Below, piece by piece: positions 21,334-34,100 of a stretch of DNA of 64,000 nt (positions within the stretch are counted from its first letter, which is position 1; each line of letters starts with the position of its first letter). The notes under the pieces were generated by a model, which had not been told where the DNA came from, did no database searches, and was given only the letters and a program-made list of their open reading frames with translations. The position numbers and the translations under genes are program-made. Location: contig JAALGY010000033.1 in NCBI GenBank assembly GCA_032358165.1, positions 1,674,001 through 1,738,000 of the forward strand. Reading direction: 5' to 3'. Source of the stretch: Diplosphaera chodatii (lineage: Eukaryota > Chlorophyta > Trebouxiophyceae > Prasiolales > Stichococcaceae).

Positions 21334-24300
21334 CGGTATGGCTGTACCAGTCCATGTGGACGACCTCGCCGTCGATGATGGTGACGCGCGGGGCGTCGGG
21401 TGCGCCCGGCTGCAGCGGCGGCCTCAGCCGCGCGGCGCCGCGGCCGCCGCCGCCGTGGCCCAGCTGCTGCGCGTCCTCGAACACGCCGCTTGGCGGCTGC
21501 CTGCGCCGCTGCTCGTCGTACTGCGCACGCCAGTCGTCATACACGTCGCGCTGCTGCGGGCGGTGGAGGTGGTGCTGCTGGAGGTGCTGCTGCTGCTGGT
21601 GGGGGTGCGGCGGCGGGGGCTGCGGGTCCCAGGGCGCGAGGGGGGCGGTGCGCACGCGGCGGGGCCCGGCGGGCGGCGGCAGCGCCATGGCGTCGGCCCA
21701 CGACGGCTGCGGGGCGCGCGGCGCCCTCTGCTGCTGCGGCCGGCGCTGCGCCACCGGCTCGACGAAGCCAAAGCCGTTGCCGGCGTAGCCCGCGGCGCTG
21801 AGGGGGCTGCCGTAGTCGAGGGGGCTGCCGCGGCCGGGGGGACCAAAAATTGACCCGCCGCCGGGGGAGTCCCTGTAGGGGTCCAGCTCCGGGGGCGGCG
21901 GCGACATGCCGTGCACCAGGTGGTACTCGGCGGCCCTGGTGGCCGTGCGCCGCAGCTCCGCCGACGTGCGCGCCTCCAGCGGGTAGCTGCGCGTGATGAC
22001 TGAGCGCCGCGCCTCCCACTGCTGGTGCTCGTGCGCGCCGGCCGGCGCGCTGACAGGCTGCGCCATCAGCCGCAGCTGCCGTGCGGCGGACCTGCGCTCG
22101 GAGGCGCTGTGGCTGCCGTAGTCCTGCGGCTCGTCGGAGTAGGGGCTGCCGTAGGTGCTGGGGCTGCTGTGGCTGGCGCGCAGGTAGGCGGCGGCGCCGC
22201 CGCCCAGGTCGATGTCGGGCCCCAGCGTGGCGCTGCGCTGCAGGGTGGCTGAGCTGTCGAGCTGGTTGCCCCCTCCACTGTCCTCCGGCGTGTCACGCCC
22301 GGTCCAGTATGGGCCGCGGTCGGAGATGCGGCGGCGCAGCGGCGGCGGTGCCGGGGGCCCGTCCCCGTGGGGGGCCGACCGCCGGCGGCGCCCCATGTGC
22401 GCCTGCTGCTGCTGCTGCTGCTGCTGCTGGTGGCACTGCTGGTGGCCCTGCCACGGGTCCTCGTCGAGGTACAGCGGCGGCGGCCGCAGCGGCACGCCGT
22501 GGCCCTGCTGGGCCTGCTGCCGCAGCTGCTCCTGCTCGAAGCGGGACGCCAGCGGCGGCGACAGCGCATCGGCCGGCGACTCGCCGGCCTGCAGCAGGTG
22601 CTGGTGGCTGCCGCTGCGCAGCGGCTGGTGCAGCACCACGCTGGGCAGCCGCTCGAAGGCGTCGGCCCCCAAGTGGGCGCTGTGCTGCTGGCTGTGGGCG
22701 TAGTCGCCGCTTGCGGGGCGGGGCCGGGGCCATGGCCCGTCGAGCATAGAGCTCAGCGGGTGGTCCTGGTGCTGCTCTGCCGACCACAGCTGCTGCAGCT
22801 GTTGCAAGCAAACAGCATGGTGCTGAGCCAGTGCATCGCCGAGGTTCATTCAACTGCCACAGGTGCCTGGCAAGCGTTGCAAATGTCCCGTGAAGCTGCA
22901 GGACCAACGTCAGTGCGGTATGGTCGTCACCGGTGGCAAGGGCGGACGCTCCTCGACAAACTCGCCGGTGAAGATGTCGGCGGCCTCGGCCAGCAGCCCG
23001 GCGTGCTTGTAGCTGGACAGCGCCACGGGCGCCTCCGCCGCCGGCAGCAGCCCGTGGCCCGGGTCCCCCGCCTCCGGGAAGCTGGGGTCCAGCAGCGCGG
23101 CCCACTTGCGCATGGCGTCGATGCTGTCGGGGCACAGGAGGCCCTCCATGATGTGGTCCGCCGCCGCGTCGTAGCTGCTGCTGGTGGACGGGGTGGCGGC
23201 GACGGGGCCGCCCCCCACAGCCGCCGGCTCGAAGGCCGCCGTGCTGTCCATCAGCGCCCGCATCTGCGCCGCGGCCACCTGCACGCTGTGGGGCAGCGGC
23301 CCCGGCGGCAGCGGCGGGTGCAGCTCCCGCAGCCGCGGGTCCCTCTCAGCTGGCGGCGGCGCCCCGGCGGCAGGCGCAGCGCTGCCGGGGTACTGGTCGC
23401 CCGGCAGCAGGTCCCCCGCATCTGCCGGGCCGTCAACGGGGTCGCCAGGCAGCTGCAGCTGCTGCTGAGACAGCTGCGTCGCATGCTCCTGCAGCAGCTG
23501 CACACGCTGCTGCTGGTGCGGCACATGCTGCTGCGGGTGGGTGTGTCGCCCAGGTGGAGGGACGGCAGCCTCCTCCAGCTTCAGGGGCGAGACGCCGGTG
23601 GCGGCTGCCATCGCCTGAGAGGACATCAGCTCCCAGCGCGGCTGCACTGGCTGTGCATCTGACAGCGGTGGCGCCGGCAGCCGTGGCTGCTGCGGCGGGG
23701 AAGCGCGATGGGCATGATTTGAGCGCCCCGCAGGCTTCCGCGCCGGTGATGGCAGCTGCAGGGGTGGCACTCCATGTGGCGCCTGCCGCGGTCCATCTGC
23801 GCCTGGGCGAACTGCTGCGGCTGCAAACCCTGCCTGGAGAGGCTCCTCTTTGATGTGCTGCAGCTGCTGCGGCAGGCTGCCAGACCGCTCCACAGTGGGC
23901 GGGCCGGCCCGGCGTCCTGCTTCCGGCACCTCGGCTTGCGCATCGGATACCGTGGGACTCAGCTGCACGTCATCGCGCTGCTCGTGCTGCTGCTGCTGCT
24001 GCAACGCTCCTGTGGTTTCGGGCGTGTCCGTCAACGGACCTGGCTGGGGTGACGCCGGCGGTGACGGAAAGAGGAGCCCCTCCGCCTCGGCGGCGACTTT
24101 GCGCTTCAGGAAGGAGTGCCACCGGTTTTTGACCGCGTTGTCCGTCCTGCCGGGCAGCAGCTTGGAGATGTGCGACCAGCGGTTGCCCAGCTCGGCGTGC
24201 GCCTCCTGCAGTATGCGGTCCTCCTCCGCGTCAAAGGGACCCCGCTTAAGCTCCGGTGACAGCTGGTTGAACCATCTGCGCGGGCGAGGAAGTGAACATT

Positions 24301-25105
24301 CCTGTCAAACGCGTGTCGGAGCATGAGAAGGTCATTCCCATTCCTTCAGCACCGCCGGCGGCGAGACGCGGGCGCCGCACGATGTGCAGAAGGTTGTGTC
24401 AACTACCCAAGACGGCAGACATCGCGCTCATCGCCGCGGAGGCGTGCCCGGCCGCCCTGCACCGTGCTTCAAACACACCATGCCGGAGCGATGCAGCGGG
24501 GCAAGATCCGGCGTGCAGCCTGCACACGGGCGGCATCGTGCCCACGACGCACGCTGGAGGTGCCATCGTGGGCCTGGCGGGCCACCCGCGGAGCATCCCG
24601 CCGCGTGGACAACCCACGGAGCAGTACAATCGCCTCAAGTGCAGAACAGCGACCTGGTGGTCCTGTCCAGCAGGAGCCCCACCTCAGCCGGCAGCTCTTG
24701 TGGTTGCGCCCTGGCACGCCCTTGGCGACCGTGACCCAGCTCTTGGTGCCGTGCTCTTCGATGAGCAGGTGCAGCAGCTTGTCCTCCTGCGGTGCAGGGC
24801 GACACGGACTCACGGGGCTCCAGCATTCCAACAAATAGGCAGTGCATGGGGCGTCCCGCGCGCCTGCGGCAATCCGGCATCGGCAGATCGGCACCAGCCG
24901 GGGTTGCCAGCCACACGTGCGGCCGGCATGCAGGTCGACATGCGTCCCCGGACGCAGGGCACGGGGCAGACGGCTGGAGCCGGTGTACGAGAGTTCCCTA
25001 TCCCACAGCCCGGCGCCGGCCCCCACTCACCTCTTTGGACCACAGGCCCTTGACCTTCTCCTCGGCGCCGGGCTCGCCGTCGTCCCGGTCGGAGCCCTCA
25101 CTCAT
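21329..25105 (-). CDS. R2R3-MYB transcription factor with Gln-rich C-terminus
   Basis: The ATG at 25105 begins [20 protein letters not shown]. The first MYB repeat reads [37 protein letters not shown], with a gtgagt donor after SKE near 25033. The second repeat is in exons at about 24270-24090: [48 protein letters not shown]. The Phe replacing the first Trp of this repeat is the R3 signature. A very long tail follows, rich in Gln, Pro, Ala and His, in two large exons (about 24034-22930 and about 22825-21329); the junction LPP|HHAVCL is in phase if the gctcag acceptor is used. The tail has no recognised domain and may act as an activation or condensate-forming region. It is a nuclear DNA-binding regulator; targets unknown. 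Confidence 0.88.
22403..22429 (+). repeat. (CTG)9 microsatellite coding for poly-Gln in the MYB tail
   Basis: Nine CTG triplets read as nine consecutive CAG (Gln) codons on the minus strand, within [15 protein letters not shown] of the MYB protein. Confidence 0.85.
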
Positions 25106-25510
25106 GGTCCCGTGACGTGACGGCAGCACCGGCGGTGCCGCCCCCGCAGGCACCGCATGCAGCGGCGGCCCTGCGTCAGCGCCTTTGGAACACGGCGGCT
25201 GTGGGCGGCCGTGCCATCTGGACGCGTGGGGTGGTGCAGCGGCGCAGCCGGCCGGAATCAGGTTCTGGACGTCATGCGTGCGTCAGCGAGCAAGGTTTAG
25301 AATCGAAGGGGTTTCAACAGGATCTGCTCGCCAGCTGTTTGTGGCGGACCAGGACCTAGAACGCACACTTTGCATGTTACAGCCACGCCGCAGGCGACCC
25401 GAGTGGAGCTCATGTACCGTATAGAGACTCTGCTGAACAACTGCAAACCATGAACAATCACAGTGTTTGTGTAAGCGCGCCACTAGGCAAGCCCGTCGCC
25501 TGCTTTGCAC
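25106..25510. promoter_or_regulatory. Upstream region of the MYB gene
   Basis: About 400 bases lie between the MYB ATG and the stop codon of the EMSY-LIKE gene, both minus strand. No ORF of note. It should hold the MYB promoter and 5' UTR and the EML 3' UTR. Confidence 0.4.
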
Positions 25511-27668
25511 TCATGCAGCGGCGGGCAGTGCCTCCAGCTGCTGCGTCAGCTGCAGCTCTCGCTTCGCCAGGTCCTGCAGCTGCAGCTGGAGCCGCTCCGC
25601 GGGGTCTGCACGGCGCAGGCACGCGGTCACAAGGATGCTGAGGCGTCTGCCACGGCGACCGTCAGGCTGGGCGGCGCGATGCTTTTGCAACTCATTGTAG
25701 CTGGTCCACGGTACTCGACAAGACCACAGTGATGCGGCGTCTCCGGGCAGAATCATGCTGGACAGGCTTCACACAGCGAGGTGTGAGGGTTGGGCAGACC
25801 TGGGTACTCCGCCTCGGGGGCGGCCTGCGACACGAGGGCGGAGATGAGGGCGCGGGCGCGCGCCTCCAGCGCCTCCTGCATCGCCTCCAGCTCCCCAGCG
25901 CTGCCGCCCGCCAGCCGCTCCTGCAGCACGCCGGCCGGGAAGGGCAGCTGCTCGGCGCTGGTGGCCTGCATCGCAGCCTGCAGGGTATGGAGCAGGCGCT
26001 CACCTGCGGCATGTGTGCTGGGCTGTGCCCGGCAGCGCCACCACGCAGCCTGGTGTTGCCGTGCTCGCTGAGTGCCTTCAGTTGACCCGTCAGATGGAGG
26101 CCGCCATCCACACCGCAAGGGCTGAGAGCAAGCGGGTGCTCCCGTTGCGCGGGGAAAGCATGATGGCACGCACCGCCTTGCGCTTTTGGCTGCGGGCGAC
26201 GGAGGCGGTGCGCGGCGGCGGCCCCGCAGGCGCCGCCGCCGCGCGGGCATTCGGCGCATCCTGCGCCAGGTCGAAGTCCACGCCCTGCTGCAGGTTCCTG
26301 TGCAGCGCAAGGGACAGGTGCACATCAGCCCAGAGGGCAGTGTGGCGGTGGACCCGCAGCCGTTGGACATGCTGGTGTTCGTCATGTGACCGTGCCAGTG
26401 TTTAGCCACCATCTGCACATGTATAGCACGCCAATCTACTCGTTCCAGCAGACAGAACCCACCCAAGGATGAGCTCCTCGTAGCTCTCATCTGGCGTGTT
26501 GATGTCGTACACCACCGTGTGCTCATTGGTGGAGGGCTTGAAGTCTGTGATAGTGCCCTTGGCCCACTGCACCTGCTCATTCGGCCAATGCCGCCTGCAC
26601 ATCCAGCACAAACGATGAGCAACTGAGCTGCCAAGACCAGGGCCAGGTGTTCGTAGAAGCACATGGTCTGCGGCCTGCACATTTGAGCAACACTTTTCAT
26701 GCTGTACCGTGCCGCTCACCAGATGGTGCGGCCGATGAGCTCGTTGACCTGCGTGCCGGTGGAGCGGTGCTTGCCGCGCTTCCGCACCGCCGCTGCAGGT
26801 TCGCCACTGGCATGCAGCAGGCGGCCCCTGTACATCAGGCGTACTGGGGGCTATGCATGGGGATACCGACACATAGGCTGTGAGTGCACGCTCATGAGCA
26901 ATGCGTGCAGAAGCACATCCACTCGCAATCACACCTGTTGGGCGGCCTGCCAGGCCCTCTGCGTTCTGCCGAAGTCGGTGCTGTCGCTCCACCACCGGTA
27001 CTCCTGTGCAGACACACCCAAAGATATGCCAGCCACAATGCAGGAAGCAGTCACTTTGCTGTGCAAATAATGACACAGAAGCGCGGCTCGTACTGGGTCG
27101 TTGCGGCTGCTCTGGATGTGGCAGCGACCACTTGCCGCTGTGAGGGTGAGCACATGCGGGGATGCAGTACATGTGGGGAGGTGCCTGCGAGTGGTGGGCG
27201 TGTCTGCCATGGGCTGCCTGTATGTGGCGTCCATCGGCAGAGGGGCGCCTTCCCGGATTGCCGTGATCTCCGCATCGTTCATCACCGTCTCCAGCACGGT
27301 CTGTTGATCAGCACCATGGCAAGGACGTCATCAGGCCACGTCAAGAACAATTCCACACAGCAGGCGCAGGCCAGTGGATTGGCAGTAGCGTCATGCATAC
27401 GCACGAAGTGGGCTTCTGTGGAGATGTTCAGCTCACGACGGATCTCCGTCATCAAGCGCTCCTTTTGCTGCACCCGAAGAACAGGACGACTTGGAGCGAC
27501 ATGGCAGAATGTGCACCTCGGACGATCGCATTGTGTGTGTCACAGCTGCCCATCAAGGGTGCAAAGGCACACCCAGTCCATCGGCGTCGCCGCCAGGGCG
27601 CGCAGCACAGCGGTGTACGCCTCCATCTCAAGCCTCTGGAGGTGAGGGCTGCGCATACCGCCGTCCAT
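25511..27668 (-). CDS. EML: EMSY-LIKE protein: ENT domain plus Agenet/Tudor-like domain
   Basis: The ATG at 27668 opens MDGGMRSPHLQRLEMEAYTA, the start of an ENT domain. The first intron follows TPMDW and the next exon continues QKERLMTEIRRELNISTEAH, the conserved second half of the ENT fold; a further exon gives LETVMNDAEITAIREGAPLP. Near 26590-26460 comes HWPNEQVQWAKGTITDFKP, then HTVVYDINTPDESYEEL, the Agenet/Royal-family Tudor module typical of plant EML proteins. The C-terminal exons contain KRKAVRA and a Leu/Gln-rich coiled-coil end (LQLQLQDLAKRELQLTQQLE) stopping at 25511. Plant EML proteins are nuclear histone readers linked to immunity and seed development. In an alga I infer chromatin association only. 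Splicing between ENT and Tudor exons is not fully traced. Confidence 0.85.
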
Positions 27669-28125
27669 CGCGTGACAGGGCTGCAACTTTTCTGTGTTGC
27701 CTGCACCCTTGTGCAACCGAGTTCCTGTTTAAACCGTCAACACATCCAGAGCTTCCTTGAGGCAGACGCCACACGGCTGATGCTCCCAGGCCAATTTTGA
27801 TTCGGCACTGTCGCCCAAGCCGATGGTTTCAGGTGTCAGACTCCAAAGCACACGAGACAGGGTGCAAGGCGTCAGAATGGACTGAAAGCCCTGAACATCC
27901 TTGACATGTAGCGCAGGCAAGCAAAGATGCACACAGTGGGATGTGCACTTCGCTTCCAGACTTGAGCAGGGTCCAGCGCCCAGCGGAGGATGCTGCACAG
28001 GAAGCCGAGGAAGGTCATATGTCATCCACGGAACCCGGAGAACGAATTGCTGTGTGATCAGCAATTGGGCGATCCTTTTTCTTGGCGCACAGGCGGCGCA
28101 ATCGCCGTCGTACGCGCTTATCACC
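27669..28125. promoter_or_regulatory. Divergent intergenic region EML / TIC110
   Basis: About 460 bases separate the EML ATG (minus) and the TIC110 ATG (plus). It probably serves both promoters. The plus frame of TIC110 exon 1 stays open upstream to 27901, but the chosen ATG gives a normal transit peptide. Confidence 0.4.
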
Positions 28126-31100
28126 ATGCATATGATGCAGTGTGGACTGCCGCTGAAGCCCAGCGCGTGCATTTGCCCGCTGGCACCGCCCCGACTCAGG
28201 CGGCCTTCCCTTGATCATTATCGGCAACATGCACAGCCACTGCCAGGGGTCGGGACCGGTCTGACGCATCGGAAACGATCAGCACGGAGGGTTGTCTTGG
28301 TTCAGGCTGCTGCTGCGGCAATTGAGCAGGTGACAACAGTGTGCAGACACCTGTCATGTTGGGATGCAAGATCCCAGTGGCTGCCGGAATGTCTGCGTGG
28401 GCGTTGAGGATTGACGACCGCCCGTCAGATTGTGAGCATGACTGCTATTGTCGCGCCTGTGTGATCGCTGTGCTGCTACTGCTGCAGACACCGTTTGAGA
28501 GCGAGCAGGAGCAGGCTGCGCTGCAGAAAGCACTTGCCAACCTGCCAGGCACCGCGGTCACTGCTGCAGCGGTCGTCGTTGTGCTGCTGACTGCGGGAGC
28601 CGGAGGCCTGATCGGGAACCAGGCTCCAGGTGTTGCTTGCACTCTGAAGCGGCGTGTCGGCCATGAATGGTCAGTGCGGCACGTTGCCTCTGCACAATCC
28701 CACATGTGGACGTGCTCCTTATGACTCTGTGTGCAGCATCATGGCGGACGCTGGGTCGCATCGGCGGCGGTCTCGTCGGTGCGGCAGCTGGTGCCTTTGC
28801 CGCCAAGCGTCTGAAGGAGACTCGCGCCAAGGCGGCCAGCATCGTGCTGCACAACCTGCTGGCCTCCAAGGCTGATCCGCGCAGCCTGACACGACAGGAG
28901 GTAAGGACTGCGTGCGTCTGGTTGCTCATTGGAGATGCATCCTCCGAATGGCGGTTCTAGCACAGCAGTGCTGTACACCCAGGATGCATGGCGCCGCAGG
29001 TCAAGGATATCAATGCACGCTTTGGCGTGGACATCGCAAGCACGCAGACCGCCGACGTGGCAGCTATCTACGGCCGGTTCCTGGAGTGGTCCATCCCCCG
29101 TGGTGATGCACCGCTCACCGGTGGCGAGCCAGACGCCATTCGCAGGTGCCAAAAGGGACACATTCCTGAATGGCAAGTGTGCACATGTGCATGTGGCAAC
29201 CCAGCAATGCTGCGCGTCTTGGCACACTACAAGCAGCATGCAGAGCGTGCTGCTTGCTGCTGCGTCACAGCTTCAAGGACGCCCTGGGGCTGTCTGACGA
29301 GGACGCCGCCCCCGTGCACCTGGACGTCGGCCGCCGCTTCGTGCGCTCGTCCTTCGAGTCCGGCTCCCGGGAGGCCACCGCCGTGGAGAAGAAGGTGTCA
29401 GGCCCTGCCCCGCATGGCCCAATGCAGCTGTCATGTACATGCGAACATGATTTGCTGGGAAGCTGCAAGCATGGCTGACGCAGTGTTTCTTGCATGCGTG
29501 CAGACCTTCCAGAAGCTGATCTTCATCAGCAACCTGGTGTTTGGCGACCAGAAGGCAGCGTTCCTGCTGCCGTGGCGGCGCACATTCAACCTGACAGACT
29601 CGCAGCTGGCGATCGCCAAGCGCGACAGCGCCAAGGCGCTCTTCAAGTCCTTCCTTGATGAGCGCGGCGGCTTCCAGGCAAGGCACCTCACGCAGCGCTG
29701 GCTCCAGTAGAAAACTCAGAGTGGACAAACCATCGAAGCAAGATCGCCTGCTACTCGTTGTGTCTGCTGCCGAACCTGTCGAGGTTTTGTGTGCTGTGGC
29801 TGCAGGCAGACAAGAACCAGCTGGCAGAGCTGCGGCAGTACCAGCAGCGGGTGCGGCTCGGGGACGATGTGGCGGCGGACATCGTGAAGGAGGCTGCGCG
29901 CATGCGTCTTGAAGCCGACCTCGACGCCGCGGTGGAGGTCACCAAGCGCCGCACCATCAAACGCGACTACACCGACGCCGTCACAAAGGCACAGCCCCCC
30001 CTCCCTGCGCCTGCCTATGCGTGCCGCCTGTCGTCCATATTCTAGCGGGCACAGGGCCCATCAGTGCTGAGTTTCTGCTTCCGCCGGCATGGGGGCCGTA
30101 GCTTGCATCATGAATACAACTAGGGTAGCGCTGTTTGTCCGATGGACAATCAGCAACTGAGCCAGGTGTGCATGCGCTGCAGCTGGACGACGTCGTCACC
30201 TTCAACAGGCAGCTGGACGCGCTGGCGGCGGACCCGAACGTGGTGCCCGGCCTGGGCCGCACCAGCGTGTGGGGCGGCAAGTACGATGCCGCATCGGGCA
30301 CCGGCATGACGCGCGAGCTGCGCAACCTGTTCCGCATCTTCCTGGAGGAGCGCCTCGCCAAGACCAAGACGGTGCGGCCCGGCAGCTGCGTGGCTGGTGT
30401 GGTGCATGCACTCACGAGCTGCGGCCGATGAAATCCCTTGCTGCTCTGCGATGGACGTCAGCAGACCAAGCACCCTCCGCATGCAGAAGCTGTGATTAGT
30501 TCGCAGACCAGCTGGTGCTGTGACGAACATGCGGGACCTGCGCTGCGCAGGTGGACGGGGCGCTGGAGAGCGACCTGGCGGACCTGCAGCTGGCGCTGGC
30601 GCTGGGCCCCAAGGAGGCGGCCGGCGTGCGGGAGGAGGTGGTGTCCGCCACCTACAGGTGCCCCGCCCACCGGCCCGCCGCTGCATGCTGTCCTGACGGA
30701 TTGCCAAGCTGGGCGTCTCTGATCTGATTGGGATGTGGAAGTGCCATGCGTAACGGAAGCGCAACAATGAAACCAACAGCCAACCGTGCACGCAGGCGGC
30801 TGCTGCGGGAGGAGTTCCGCAGCGGGCGGCTGGAGGCGGCCAGCAGCAAGGCGGCGGTGCTGTCGGACCTGTGCGACCGCCTCAAGTACGACCAGGACGC
30901 GGCCACGGAGGTGCACAAGGGCATCTACACCGAGCGCCTCGAGACGTTCCTGGAGGACGGCACGGTCTCGGGTGCGCTCTCCACTCCCCCCGTCTGCCGT
31001 GAGTGGGGCAAGACTGAACGCCTGCGTGTGCTGCAATGGTGAGCCGCAGCAGCGCCGACCCCTTACAATCTTGGCCCCTGCAGAGGAGGAGGAGAAGGAG

Positions 31101-34100
31101 CTGTCCAACCTGCGCAAGCTGCTGTGCCTGACCAAGGAGGCGGTGGCCGACATCGACATGGCCACCAAGGGCCGCATCTTCCGCAAGGCGGTGGAGAGCG
31201 CCCTGGGCGCCGGCATCGACGGCTTCACGCAGGTGCCCCCGCACCCGCCGCGCAGCTGACGCTGACGCGTCCCACTTGGACGTTGCATGGCATGCCCCCA
31301 TGTCGTGACTGCTCATCTCCAAACATGCTGACCCGCGCTGGATCGCTGGGCCGCAGGAGGACCGCAAGGCCGTGAGGCAGGCGCGGGAGGCGGTGGGGCT
31401 GCCCGAGAGCCTGGCCAAGCAGGTCCTCAAGGATACCGCCCGCAAGTGCGCCCCCGCCCCCGCACCCGCTGCCACTGCCGACTCCTGAACCAGGCTTCGT
31501 GGGAAACCAATGTGTGCCCCCTGTAAGTTGCGTTCATTAGCTCGCAGCTTGCCGAGGTGTTTTCATGTCCATGGGTCGCCATCACATCTCCGCAAGGCGT
31601 TCCTGGGCTTCGTCACCCGCTCCCGCAACGTGCGCAACCGGCTGGACGGCGCCAAGGAGCTCAAGAAGCTGGTCTACTTCTCCAACATCGTGGTGTCCCC
31701 GCTGCTGGAGGACATGCAGGTGCGCCCCGCCCCGTTCTGTCCGTGTGTTCGTGTCATATGCCACAACCCCAACTCCCGGCATCTTCGTGGGCACAGATCA
31801 GCTGCACTCTAGGAAGAACGGGTTGTGTCAGCTGGAATGACGCTGCGGTGCGGGTGCATGCTGCAGACGAAGGAGGAGCGGGAGGCGGCGGCGGAGGCGG
31901 CGCGGAAGGAGCGCGAGGCGGCCGAGGCCAAGGCCAAGGCCAAGGAGGACAAGGAGAAGGCCATGCGCGAGTTTGCCGACACCATGGCCAAGGTGCGCCT
32001 GAGCCCGCGAGACGCCGGCTGAGCCTGCATGCGATGCCCCGCAGGGCCGCCCCGCACCATGCTCAAGCATCTGTGGTCTGGGCGGCACTTGTGCTCATAT
32101 GCAGCACATGTGCTTGGTGGTGATGCAAGGTGAGCGGACCTCGCACGCAGGCCAAGGAGGCAGCGGACAAGGAGAAGGCGGGCGAGACCAAGCCGGATGA
32201 GGCCGCGAGCGAGGACGCTGTCAAGCAGCAGGCGGAGGCGGCGGGCAAGACGGTGGAGGTGCAGCCGGAGCAGCCCGCCGACGCGGCGCCCGCCACAGGT
32301 GCACGCTCCCATGATGGATGTGGCGCCGTCGGGCTGCTGGGGCTGGACAGGCACACCCCAGTTGCATGCACCTGCCACTTGTTCCTGTGGAGGCCTCAGT
32401 ACACTGGCAGTCCGTCGTCAGCCACAATGTTGCATGGCTGCAGAGGATGACGGCAGGCCGGCCACGCTCGCCAAGTCCCAGGACGCGGCCGCGGCTCGTG
32501 CTCAGGGCGAGGAGATCGGCTCCACTGGTGAGCAGCAAACATGGCGACCTGCACTGTTCCGCCTCGAACTGGCATAGGACGTGTTTCCAGGCAGCACGGT
32601 CCAAGCAGGCTTCAACTGCTTACTGGAATAGGCCGTCAGGTAACATGCAGCTCACCGTGGCCACTGTCACCCACCCGCGGTGCTGCAGGCGCGATGATGA
32701 AGAGCCAGAAGGAGGTGACGCTGGCGGACGACCTGGAGCTGCGCGACCGAACCGACATCTACCGCAACTTCCTGCTGTACTGCATGTCCGGCGACGTGGT
32801 CGCCCTGCCCATGGGTGCGCTCCCTCCTGGGCCTGCGCCAGCTGCCTGCCGATGAGGCGATGGTCTTGCAAGGACGATGTCCTCAACTGCATTGAGCCAG
32901 ATGCAGCAGGTTGACTTGCAGCGAGTGACATGTGGCAGTGGACTGACGGGACCCTGTGCTGGTTGTAATCAGGCACGACGGTGGTGGTGGAGCGCGACTC
33001 GTCGGAGTTTGCGCGCCTGGCGCAGCTGGGCGACATCCTGGGGCTGTCCCAGTTCGACGTGGCCACGGTGAGCCCTCCTGCCTGCCTGCCGGCTGCAGGC
33101 GGCGCACCAGCTGCTGTCCTGTGCCGGCTTGCCGTGCACCTGAGGGTGGCGAGGCCTTGCGACAATGCTGACGGGCCGGCGCGCGGTGGTGTGCAGGTGC
33201 ACCAGGGCCTGGCGGAGCAGTCGTACCGGCACCAGGTGCAGACCATCATGGGGGATGGCCAGCTCACCAAGGAGCGCGCCGAGGCGCTCGCAGGTGCGGT
33301 CCCGCGGCCAGGCTGCTGCACATAACCCTGACACTGGTGGACGCGGGCACTGCCACAGGCAGTGCCATCAACGGCAGGTTCATCGGACATCGGACAACCC
33401 AGACCCCACACCTGAACCCAAGAGCACCCTGCTTTTCAGCACACTTAGGACCATCACCCATTTAGCTGATGACTCCTGCTGGTTCGCGCAGACATGCGGC
33501 AGAAGATGGGGCTGAGCGAGGAGGCGGCCAAGAAGATCATCAAGGGCGTGCAGAACCAGCGCATGATCGGCAGCCTGCAGGCCGCCAAGTCGGCGGGGCA
33601 GCTCACGCTGGCGCGGCTGCTGGACATGCGCGAGTCCGGCATCGACATCGAGTCCTTCGTGTCCGAGGACATGCGGCTGCAGATGTTCACCAAGGAGGTG
33701 CGCCGCATCGCATGGCAGGCCTACAGTGTCCACTGCAGGGTTCATCCAGATGCTGTGCAGCTGCTGGAAGGTGCAGAGACGTTGGTGCTGCCAGTCAGCA
33801 GAGCGTCATGCTGCCACTCTTGCACGTTGTCGACCTGTTCGCTTTCCATGCTGCAGATCACGGAGCGGCTGACGGACGGCACGGGCGACTTCGACCCGGA
33901 GGCGCTGCTGAAGAAGCTGCCAGAGGACCTGGCGCTGCCCGAGAAGAAGGTCGCCAACCAGATGCGCACGCTGGCCAAGGACCGGCGGCACACCACCCTG
34001 GTCCAGGTGCTGCCCCTCGCGCTGACGTGCATGCCGCGTGCTGCCTGGTGGCATGCCGTCGTTCTGCAAGTTGCTGCTGGCATTGGTCCAGAGCCAGATG

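Noticed and set aside
22367..23662. Long plus-strand open frame (431 codons) opposite the MYB exons
   Set aside because: It mirrors the Gln/Pro/Ala-rich MYB tail on the opposite strand. Its product is Arg/Leu-rich with no motif, as expected from antisense of GC-rich codons.
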